Assembly: GCF_947501385.1 (NCBI RefSeq)
Contig: NZ_CANMVP010000004.1
Coordinates: 124,001 to 188,000, forward strand
Origin: an uncultured Polaribacter sp.
Lineage (GTDB): Bacteria; Bacteroidota; Bacteroidia; Flavobacteriales; Flavobacteriaceae
Direction: 5' to 3'
Length of the DNA: 64,000 nt
Each line of letters begins with the position of its first letter. Position 1 is the first letter of the stretch. This document shows positions 37,719 to 45,731 of the stretch, piece by piece. The translations under genes were made by a program, and so were the position numbers. Below the pieces are notes generated by a model. That model was not told the origin of the DNA and did not search any database. It was given only the letters and a program-made list of their open reading frames with translations.

Positions 37719-37777
37719 CTAAAATAGAATATATGTGATGTAGCTAAATGGACAAATACATCAAAAAGATGGACAAA
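37719..37777 (-). promoter_or_regulatory. Tandem TCCAT operator and promoter of the MIOX unit
   Basis: Read on the minus strand: TTTGTCCAT, 12 bp, TTTGTCCAT (an exact 21-bp repeat, plus coordinates 37769-37777 and 37748-37756), then 21 bp and TATTTTAG (37726-37719) as the -7 element. The leader to the ATG is 37 nt. The same layout precedes susC and the DUF1080 operon, so it is probably the HTCS binding site, with the proximal copy replacing the -33 box. Confidence 0.75.
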
Positions 37778-37804
37778 TTTAATATTTAAAAATAGCTCAT
37801 AACT

Positions 37805-40800
37805 CTATTTTATTAATTTACTAGGCGGAAACCCAAACTGCTTTTTAAAACATCTGCTGAAGTATAAAGGGTCATTAAAGCCTATTAAATCTGTAACTTC
37901 TGATACATTATACTTTTTAGTTTTTAAAAGTTGGGCTGATTTTTTTAATCTGATAGTTCTAATGAATTCATTAGGTGCTAAATCTGTAAGTTCTTTAACT
38001 TTTCGGTATAATTTAGAAGAACTCACACCCAATTCCTTACATAAAAAGGAAGTTGTTAAATCTACTTTATTTAGATTTACTTCAATTAAATCTATTGTTT
38101 TTTTCATTAATTCCTCATCAATTGGAGAATGCGTCAATAAACTTATTTCACTTTCAACTTCATTTGAAAACTTAGCCTTTAACTCTAATCGTGTTTTAAT
38201 GATATTAACAATCATAGCTTTAAGTAATGATGGGTCGAAGGGTTTTACCAAATAGCCATCTGCACCAACATTAAAGCCTTTAACTTTATCTTCATTATCT
38301 GAAAGTGCCGTTAACAAAACTACTGGAATATGGCTTATAAATTCGTCATTTTTCAATTCTGAGCAAAATTCAAGCCCGTCCATAACTGGCATCATTATAT
38401 CTGCCACACATAAAATAGGCTTCACCTGTTTGCAAACTTGAAGCCCTTTTTTACCATTTTCAGCTTCATAAACTTTGTAGTAATCAGATAAATAATCTAT
38501 CAAATATTTTCTAAGTTCTATATTATCTTCAACAACTAATATTTTTTCTTTAATTAGCGTATTACTAATTATTTTTTTACTGGTAATACTTGGCACTATT
38601 TCAGTTTCTTTTTCATTTGAAACAAATTCAAAAACCTCTTCTTCGTCATAAAACTCACGTTTTATAGGGATTTCCACAATAAACACACTTCCCTTTTTAG
38701 GCGTGCTTTGTACTTTTATAGTCCCTTTATGAAGTTCTACTAAAGATTTTACTAAAGACAGCCCAATTCCTGAACCTGTATTGTTTTCTTTACTATTAGT
38801 GGCTTGATAAAATCTTGTAAAAATCTTTTTTTGACTTTTTGATGGAATACCAATACCATCATCACTTACTTCAATTACTAAATAGTCTCCTGTTTCATCT
38901 TTCAGTCTTACAAACAAATCTACGTGCCCATATTTATTGGTGAATTTAATAGCATTTGATAATAAGTTATATAATATTTTATCATATTTATCTCTGTCTA
39001 TCCAACCAAAAAGAGTCTCATCTTCAGTATTAAAATTTAGTTGAATATGTTTATTAAACGCCAGTTCTTTAAAAGAATCAAGTGTGTTTTTAGCATATAA
39101 AAATATATCTGTTTTTGATACTTTAAGCTTTAATTCTCCTGTTTGTGCTTTTCTAAAATCTAGTACTTGATTTACTAACTTTAACAATCTACTAGCATTC
39201 TGATGAATGAGATTATATCTACTTTTTTGATACTCTGTACTATTATTTTTACCCTCTTCTATTAATTGTTTTGCTGGACCTAAAATTAATGTTAATGGTG
39301 TTCTTAATTCGTGTGAAATATTTGTAAAAAAACGAAGTTTTTCATTATTTAATTTAACATCTCGTTCTCTATTTACTTTTTCAGTAACCAATTCTTGTTT
39401 TAATATTATTCTATTTTTAATTTCTCTCCTAATGAAATAGATAATTAAAAACACAACAAATAGAAACAGCAAAAGGGCCTGATAGGTTAGCCAAAATGGA
39501 GGTTTAATTTTTATTTTATATGAAACAACATCGCTCCAATGCCCATCACTATTGCTAGATTTTATGTTGAAAACATAATCGCCCGGGAATAAGTTTGTGT
39601 ATTGAACAGTTCTGGAATTACTATTTGCAAGTATCCAATTTTCATCAAAACCTTCAAGCATATATTCAAACTTATTTAGTTTTTCATTGGTATAAGAGGG
39701 CGTTGAAAATTGTAATGAAAAATTTCTGTTTTTGTAATTAAGCTGAATGTTTTTTGACTCATTCAAGTTTTTTTCTAATACTATTTGTCCATTAATTTTA
39801 ACACCAGGGAATACGGCTTCATTTTGAACTTTAAATTCTGTAATAACTGGTGCTGGAGACCATTTGTTTTCGTTAATAATATATGGGGAAAAATAGATAA
39901 TTCCGTTTTTACCGCCTAAATAGATATTGGAATTATCATAATTATAAAACCCGCTAGAACTAAACACATCCAATCTATTCCCACTATTAACATGATATAT
40001 ATTAAAATCCTTGAGATTTGTTTTTACTCGTGCTACACTATTATTATTCATATTAAGCCATAAATCCTTATTGGAATCTGTTACCATATCCGTCACCCAT
40101 TTACCAGCTATTTCACTTGGCGCTTTTACAGGTTCAAATTCATCTATAGAATTATTATAAGTAGCTAAACCAGTACGTGTTGCCGCCCAAATTTTTCCGT
40201 TTCCATCTACTATAATATCGCTTACATTATCATGTGGAAGCCCTATATCATCATTAAAATTATTGTTATATGATTTAATATGACCTGTTTCCATAGTGTA
40301 CTTTACAACGCCGCTTTCGGTTGCGAACCAAATATTTTTATAGGCATTTACTTCAATGGCATTTATTTCAAAACCTGGAAGCAAGGTGCCTACCGATTTG
40401 TCTAATTTTAAGGTTTCAGTATTCAAGACAACAACGCCTTCACCAAAAGAACCCAATATTAAAACTTCTTTTTCTATGTTCTTAAAAGCGAAAACAGGTG
40501 ATTGTTCAAAACCTACATCTATTACTTTTGATGTGTTTTTTTTGTAATTATAAACCAATATTTTTCCATTCCATAAGCCACAATAAAAAACCTCGCCATC
40601 ATTAGAGTAAATACTTGCAATATCTTTTTGATTATTATACAAGGGAATAAAAGCATCATCTTCTGAAATGAAAAGTCCGTTATGCCTTGTTGCAACAATA
40701 ATTTTATCATCACTTGTTTTTGAAAACCCTCTAATACGTGGTGCTTGATTACCTATATATTTTGAAATATCTTTATTAAGATTAAATTGGTTTTCATAAG

Positions 40801-41839
40801 GATCATATTTATCTAAGCCATCTTCTGTCCCTATCCAAAGTACACCTGAAGCATCAAAATATAACGCAGAAACCAAATTATCTATTAAAGAAGTATCGTC
40901 TGAAAGTACTGCGTAATGCCATTGAAAATTACCATTAATTATATCTTCCAATTGATTACAAACTAGCAAACCGCCTAAAGTTCCAACCCAATATTTGCCA
41001 TCTGGAGCTTGAACCACAGACAAAAAATAAGGTCCTAAACTATCTCTAATTTCGTCATCTTCAATATAAAGGTTTACAAAAGCATTTGTTGCTTTGTTAA
41101 ATTTATAAAGCCCTTCTCGTGTTCCAATAAAAATATCTGATTTTGCATCTTCATATATAAAATTAATATACGGGTTCTTCTCATCAGAATTAGGTATTGA
41201 TAGTGTATAACTAACAATCTGTGACACTTCACCGTTAGTATTTAAAACTATTTTTGCTACAGATGCTGTGTCATAACTACCAATCCAAATATTTCCTTTT
41301 TTATCTTCAAAAATTGCTTTTACGTAATCAAATCCGTTAATATCAATTTTTTCAAATCGGTTTTCATCCATGAAGAATATATAGCAACCTTTTGTTTTAG
41401 TTCCTACCCAAACTCGTTTAAATTTATCTACATAAATAGAACGAATCTCTTCATCTGGTAAACTATTAGGGTTATTACTATCTGGCAAAAAAGTAGTAAA
41501 TTTATGAGTGTCTGTTTTAAAAAGAGTCAATCCTTTTCGTGTGCCAATCCAGAGATTATTTGAATCTTCATCAAGATGTAATGCTGTAATATCATCATTA
41601 TTAATTTTGTTATCACCGGGTGATGAACTTAAATACGTTTTAAATTGATAACCATCAAAACGATTAAGACCAGAAAAAGTTCCTAACCATAAAAAACCGT
41701 GTTTATCTTGAACAATATGACGTACAGAGTTATGAGACAATCCGCCATTATCATTATAATGTTCAAATTTTATGTTCTGCGAATTTGAACTAAAAAACGA
41801 AAAAATGCTTAAAAAAAATATAATAAAATAATACCTCAT
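37805..41839 (-). CDS. Hybrid two-component system sensor/regulator (HTCS)
   Basis: One-protein signalling system of 1344 residues that senses an oligosaccharide in the periplasm and activates PUL genes. Order: signal peptide; two seven-bladed propellers of Reg_prop repeats (many FLWLGTxxGL-like blocks, about 20-690); a Y_Y_Y domain (about 710-785); one membrane helix (about 790-810). Then come a HisKA domain with His843 in NISHELRTPLT, an HATPase domain (IEVSDDGIGIP, TGSGIGLSLV), a receiver domain with Asp1147 in VADIMMPVMDG, and a C-terminal AraC-type DNA-binding domain ending YFSRCFKKQFGFPPSKLI. It lies 32 bp after the metallophosphoesterase and is probably last in the susC operon. The tandem TCCAT sites are its likely targets. 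Confidence 0.96.
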   Translation of the reverse strand: MRYYFIIFFLSIFSFFSSNSQNIKFEHYNDNGGLSHNSVRHIVQDKHGFLWLGTFSGLNRFDGYQFKTYLSSSPGDNKINNDDITALHLDEDSNNLWIGTRKGLTLFKTDTHKFTTFLPDSNNPNSLPDEEIRSIYVDKFKRVWVGTKTKGCYIFFMDENRFEKIDINGFDYVKAIFEDKKGNIWIGSYDTASVAKIVLNTNGEVSQIVSYTLSIPNSDEKNPYINFIYEDAKSDIFIGTREGLYKFNKATNAFVNLYIEDDEIRDSLGPYFLSVVQAPDGKYWVGTLGGLLVCNQLEDIINGNFQWHYAVLSDDTSLIDNLVSALYFDASGVLWIGTEDGLDKYDPYENQFNLNKDISKYIGNQAPRIRGFSKTSDDKIIVATRHNGLFISEDDAFIPLYNNQKDIASIYSNDGEVFYCGLWNGKILVYNYKKNTSKVIDVGFEQSPVFAFKNIEKEVLILGSFGEGVVVLNTETLKLDKSVGTLLPGFEINAIEVNAYKNIWFATESGVVKYTMETGHIKSYNNNFNDDIGLPHDNVSDIIVDGNGKIWAATRTGLATYNNSIDEFEPVKAPSEIAGKWVTDMVTDSNKDLWLNMNNNSVARVKTNLKDFNIYHVNSGNRLDVFSSSGFYNYDNSNIYLGGKNGIIYFSPYIINENKWSPAPVITEFKVQNEAVFPGVKINGQIVLEKNLNESKNIQLNYKNRNFSLQFSTPSYTNEKLNKFEYMLEGFDENWILANSNSRTVQYTNLFPGDYVFNIKSSNSDGHWSDVVSYKIKIKPPFWLTYQALLLFLFVVFLIIYFIRREIKNRIILKQELVTEKVNRERDVKLNNEKLRFFTNISHELRTPLTLILGPAKQLIEEGKNNSTEYQKSRYNLIHQNASRLLKLVNQVLDFRKAQTGELKLKVSKTDIFLYAKNTLDSFKELAFNKHIQLNFNTEDETLFGWIDRDKYDKILYNLLSNAIKFTNKYGHVDLFVRLKDETGDYLVIEVSDDGIGIPSKSQKKIFTRFYQATNSKENNTGSGIGLSLVKSLVELHKGTIKVQSTPKKGSVFIVEIPIKREFYDEEEVFEFVSNEKETEIVPSITSKKIISNTLIKEKILVVEDNIELRKYLIDYLSDYYKVYEAENGKKGLQVCKQVKPILCVADIMMPVMDGLEFCSELKNDEFISHIPVVLLTALSDNEDKVKGFNVGADGYLVKPFDPSLLKAMIVNIIKTRLELKAKFSNEVESEISLLTHSPIDEELMKKTIDLIEVNLNKVDLTTSFLCKELGVSSSKLYRKVKELTDLAPNEFIRTIRLKKSAQLLKTKKYNVSEVTDLIGFNDPLYFSRCFKKQFGFPPSKLIK

Positions 41840-41871
41840 AAAGTAAATTATGTATCCAATTTAATCATTAT

Positions 41872-43713
41872 TTATGGATTTATTGGCTCTATTGAATTTG
41901 TTTTTAAATTGATTTTAAAATGATTAGAAGGCTTTCCATTTACTGTTTTTTCAAATATACTTTGCCATAACACAAATATTTCGTTACCTGATTTTGACAA
42001 TTTATGGCAAACAAATTGATATTGCTCTAAGCGTTTTAATCCAATATCAACTATGGCTAACTCATCTGCATTTCTTAATCTGTAAAAATCGAAAATCATA
42101 TCAAAACCCGTCCAACTTTCAAAATCGTTGAAATTCCATTTTTTTTGCTCTAATTGTTTATTGATTTTCTCTACATTTTCCTGCTCCATTAATAACAAAT
42201 CTTTACCTGAAGATTTTAAAATAGTCTCAGTAAATGTTTTAGGCCAATCTTTTGGTATAAACCGAAGTCGCGTTAATTCTTTTAAATGCCACTCCGTAAA
42301 CGCTCCATAGTTTTTGGCTTTAAGAATGTCTTTATTCCAAATTCCAAGCTTGTCTGTTTCTTCTAAATATTTATACTCTTGCTTATAAAGCGGAAACAAT
42401 TTATTAAAACTATACACTGAATCTATAACTACCGTTTCTACTTCAAATTCAGAATCTGAACGTATAGTTAGTATTTTATAAGCTGGTGTATAAGCCGCTA
42501 ATGACGGGGTTTGTATATTAAATAATGTGTTCCCTTTTTCGGTAGTTCTAACACCCGTATCGTTTATATGCATGTGGCCACCAAAATGAATTTGTATACC
42601 AGCATCTGCAAATGTTTTGGCAACATTTTCGTTAGGAACACGATGCAATTGCATCTTATCTGAACCAAAAAATAGTTTCATTTCTGAAGAGGCATCATCA
42701 TTAAAATCGACCATAGGATAGTGGCTAAAAGCAATTAATATTTTACCATATTTTATAGCTTTATTTGATACTTTTTTGACCCAATCTACAAGATGATTTT
42801 TATGGGATAACACATTATTATAACCCATACTAGCTCCAGAAAAATCATCTGGATTATTCACTAAACCTGATGTTTTTTCATTTGGGACATATACATTAGC
42901 ATCTATTGCTAAAAGCCAAACACCTTCAATGGGTTCTACCACATAACTTGCATCTGGCAGAAAAGAAGTATTGTCCTGAATGGGATATACTCTTTTTTCT
43001 AAAGCGGCATCTTTACTTGCTTTTTTAAAATCATAGGCTTTATAAGTATAGTTTGAAAATGGCGTTTCCCAATATAGATAGTCTTGTTTTGGGTAAAATC
43101 CGAAATTGGACATTTCATTTAAAACTCCTTTATATCCCCAATTTTTTATACCTGATGTAATAATAGGTTTTAACTGCTCTTCTTCTGATATTTTTAAGTT
43201 CCTTTCTGAACTTGCAATAATTTGCTCTTTTCCACCTTTACCTAAAAAATCTTTTTTTACTGCTTCTTTGGAAAACGGTTTAACAGGGTCGTGATTACCT
43301 GTTGTGGCGAAAAACGACATGCCATATTTTTTCGAATAGCGATCAAGAATACGTCTTAAACCTTTAACATGTATAGGTTGTCCATCGTCACTAAAATCTC
43401 CTGGGAGCACCACTATTTTAATACCTTTTTTAGAAATATCATCTAAAGCTGTTGTAAAAGCAAAATAGTTTTCATTGAAAATTCTCGTAGATTTTAACTG
43501 AGATTGCATGGTTCTTATATTTACAAACTCACCAGATATTGGATTCTTTATGCCTTGGTAATTAGCATCTTCAAATTCTGCATAAATATCTTGAAAATGA
43601 ATATCGGCTAAAAAAGCCATTTGCACATTTTCTGATTGTAAATTTTGCTCAGTTTTACAACCTATTAGTGCAAAAAAGAAAGAAAACAATACTAGGTTTT
43701 TAAAAACTTGCAT
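41872..43713 (-). CDS. Calcineurin-like metallophosphoesterase, lipoprotein
   Basis: Periplasmic or surface phosphoesterase of 613 residues, lipoprotein signal (ALIGC). The dimetal motifs of the family are complete and in order: LADIHF, LPGDFSDDG, TTGNHDP, AFSHYPM and GGHMHINDTG. The region after the metal core (about residues 430-613) is unrecognised and may give specificity. It sits directly downstream of the PI-PLC fusion gene (157 bp gap) and upstream of the HTCS. In this context it could remove a phosphate or phosphoethanolamine from a phosphorylated glycan or from inositol phosphate. The family spans phosphomono- and diesterases, so the exact reaction is open. Confidence 0.88.
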   Translation of the reverse strand: MQVFKNLVLFSFFFALIGCKTEQNLQSENVQMAFLADIHFQDIYAEFEDANYQGIKNPISGEFVNIRTMQSQLKSTRIFNENYFAFTTALDDISKKGIKIVVLPGDFSDDGQPIHVKGLRRILDRYSKKYGMSFFATTGNHDPVKPFSKEAVKKDFLGKGGKEQIIASSERNLKISEEEQLKPIITSGIKNWGYKGVLNEMSNFGFYPKQDYLYWETPFSNYTYKAYDFKKASKDAALEKRVYPIQDNTSFLPDASYVVEPIEGVWLLAIDANVYVPNEKTSGLVNNPDDFSGASMGYNNVLSHKNHLVDWVKKVSNKAIKYGKILIAFSHYPMVDFNDDASSEMKLFFGSDKMQLHRVPNENVAKTFADAGIQIHFGGHMHINDTGVRTTEKGNTLFNIQTPSLAAYTPAYKILTIRSDSEFEVETVVIDSVYSFNKLFPLYKQEYKYLEETDKLGIWNKDILKAKNYGAFTEWHLKELTRLRFIPKDWPKTFTETILKSSGKDLLLMEQENVEKINKQLEQKKWNFNDFESWTGFDMIFDFYRLRNADELAIVDIGLKRLEQYQFVCHKLSKSGNEIFVLWQSIFEKTVNGKPSNHFKINLKTNSIEPINP

Positions 43714-43870
43714 CTAAATAAAATAGTTAAAAATTATTTTTTAAATGTTTCCTTTGGGAATGTGCGACTGAATTTTCATCCTCCTAAATCTATTAGAATT
43801 TTATCTAACATCACTCTCGGGCAACCATCCAAACTTTTAAGGGATGTTTTGTTGCTTGGTTAACTATTTT
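43714..43870. other. 157-bp gap inside the susC operon with a GC-richer patch
   Basis: Between the PI-PLC fusion and the metallophosphoesterase. The segment 43775-43860 is richer in GC than typical spacer and stays open as a short frame on both strands (minus strand: SLDGCPRVMLDKILIDLGG, then stop) with no start codon. It may be a relic of a lost gene or an RNA structure; I cannot identify it. Confidence 0.3.
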
Positions 43871-45724
43871 TTAATCATGTTCCCTAATTTTTAGTCGTTC
43901 ATATTTATTATTTTCAAAACTTACCATAAAAGTTGAAGGAAATAATGTTGATGGCACATAATAATCGGTTGAAATGACTTGTGCGCCCGATGCCTTCGCT
44001 TTTTCAAATCTTTCATAGTTATTTGTTCGAGCTTCTTTAGTACCAGCATCAGCTCTTGTACGCACCATATAACCTTTTAAAACCAATTCCTTTATATAAT
44101 CGAAATCTGTAATAGGATTGTTTATAATTCTGAATGCTGCTTCTGGATATCCTTCTTTACTATTTACGAATAAAACTCGATTTTTTAAAGACGCATGATT
44201 TTCTAAATACCTGTTTATTTTTTCTTCTTTTTCATCTAAAACAAAAAGGAATCGTCCTTTTACACTTGCTAATTTTGGCCAGCCTTTTGTTAGAACAGCC
44301 TCTTCTAAAGTTTTAAAATCACCTCGAACCATATCTGGCGTTATTAATTTATCAGCAGAAAAAATACTTTTAATTTCAACATCAATACTATCTAAAGCAT
44401 TTTCAGTAAACCCCAAAGGCTCTCTAGTACCAGCTACTTTTTGGTCTTTAGCATTTATTAAAATAAAAATAGGTGTGTGATTGGGGTTATTATCAGACCA
44501 GTTTTTTAATGCTCGCAGCCCCTCTTTAAACAATAAATAATGACTTCTAAAATCAATATCTTGAACGTGAAACATTTTTAAACCAGGTTGTAGTAATTTT
44601 TTATCAGTATCAAACTCTAAAGGTTCTTCACCCATAGATTTAACTATTTCTAAGCCTTTTGGATTTGAAAAATATCCACCTAACGGGTCATGAAATATAT
44701 CCAATTCCAGATTCCGCAAGCCCAAATCTAATTGCTCTTCTAATGATATATGCCCATATTCTAATGATTTAGCTTTTGTAGAATCTAATGAAAACAAATA
44801 ATTAAATAATGATTTTTCAATTGGAATTTTATATGAATTGTGACTACCAATAACCTGAATATCATTTAACTTATCTTTTGTTTTTACTATACTTTTTAAC
44901 CAATTTTCAGCAAGGATAGGCCATGTTTCAGCAGCAATGTTTCCTTTTCTCAATCCATAACCATGACCACCTTCATGCAGCATGTGTAATTCTACGGGCA
45001 CTTTTTTATCTCTTAATGCAGATGCAATTACTAAAGAACTGTTTCCATGAGGGTCATCCATCGTTCCAAAAATAAAGGCGGGAGCTGTCTGCTCATCTAT
45101 TATTAATTCTGGACTTAAACTTCTGTTTTCACCTTTATCTAAATAAGCGGGATATATAAGCATAGAAAAATTTGGGCGACTAGATAATGCATCTATATCA
45201 TCAATTTTTGGATAAGCATTCTTTTTATAGCTAGTTGAAGCCATAGCAGATAAATGCCCACCAGCTGAAAAACCGATAACACCAATTTTTTGAGGATTTA
45301 AATTATAAAGGGATGCTTTACTTCGTACCGTTTTTATGGCGCGTTGTATATCTTGTAAAGCACCTTTTCGATTTTTTGGCACACGATATTTCAATACAAA
45401 AGCGGTGTAACCTAAACCATTTAACCATTCGGCAATTTCATATCCACCTTTATCTATAGCTAATATGCTGTAACCACCCCCTGGTGAAACTATAATTGCT
45501 CCCTTAGAATCATTAGGCGTTTCTGGTATAAAAACAGTTAGGGATGGATTGGTAATATTAGTCAATCTTATAACATCTCCACTTGTATTATCTGTTTGAA
45601 AAGGTTCATGTTTAGATTCTGTTTCTCCTGGTATCTCATCTGGCCATAAATAAAGAACCTCTCTAGTTTGTGCTGAAATAAAACAAGAGAAAAAGAGAAT
45701 TATAGCGCTTAATTGTAGTTTCAT
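43871..45724 (-). CDS. Alpha/beta-hydrolase esterase fused to Ca2+-dependent phosphoinositide phospholipase C
   Basis: A 617-residue two-domain secreted enzyme (signal peptide ending ISAQ). Residues 22-280 are an alpha/beta-hydrolase like acetyl-esterases: oxyanion block SPGGGYS, nucleophile Ser153 in GFSAGGH, MDDP as the likely acid region, His254 in EGGHGYG. Residues 285-600 match the Ca2+-dependent phosphoinositide phospholipase C family (PF16670). GSHNSYK holds His295, LELDIFHD the likely Ca2+ ligands, FHVQDID His387, then LITPDMVRGD, VRTRADAGTKEAR and GAQVISTDYY. Two catalytic histidines are what PI-PLC needs. It lies 7 bp from GH3 in the susC operon. Likely role: deacylate, then cut a phosphoinositide head group. 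An acetylated glycan target for the esterase half remains possible. Confidence 0.9.
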   Translation of the reverse strand: MKLQLSAIILFFSCFISAQTREVLYLWPDEIPGETESKHEPFQTDNTSGDVIRLTNITNPSLTVFIPETPNDSKGAIIVSPGGGYSILAIDKGGYEIAEWLNGLGYTAFVLKYRVPKNRKGALQDIQRAIKTVRSKASLYNLNPQKIGVIGFSAGGHLSAMASTSYKKNAYPKIDDIDALSSRPNFSMLIYPAYLDKGENRSLSPELIIDEQTAPAFIFGTMDDPHGNSSLVIASALRDKKVPVELHMLHEGGHGYGLRKGNIAAETWPILAENWLKSIVKTKDKLNDIQVIGSHNSYKIPIEKSLFNYLFSLDSTKAKSLEYGHISLEEQLDLGLRNLELDIFHDPLGGYFSNPKGLEIVKSMGEEPLEFDTDKKLLQPGLKMFHVQDIDFRSHYLLFKEGLRALKNWSDNNPNHTPIFILINAKDQKVAGTREPLGFTENALDSIDVEIKSIFSADKLITPDMVRGDFKTLEEAVLTKGWPKLASVKGRFLFVLDEKEEKINRYLENHASLKNRVLFVNSKEGYPEAAFRIINNPITDFDYIKELVLKGYMVRTRADAGTKEARTNNYERFEKAKASGAQVISTDYYVPSTLFPSTFMVSFENNKYERLKIREHD

Positions 45725-45731
45725 ATTCTAT

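Noticed and set aside
41872..41895. ATGGAT upstream of the HTCS as an autoregulatory site
   Set aside because: Only one copy, lying in the end of the preceding gene, with no partner 21 bp away.
43775..43830. Possible TCCAT-type operator pair before the metallophosphoesterase
   Set aside because: The two CATCC copies are 49 bp apart rather than 21 and no TANNTTAG follows at the right distance.
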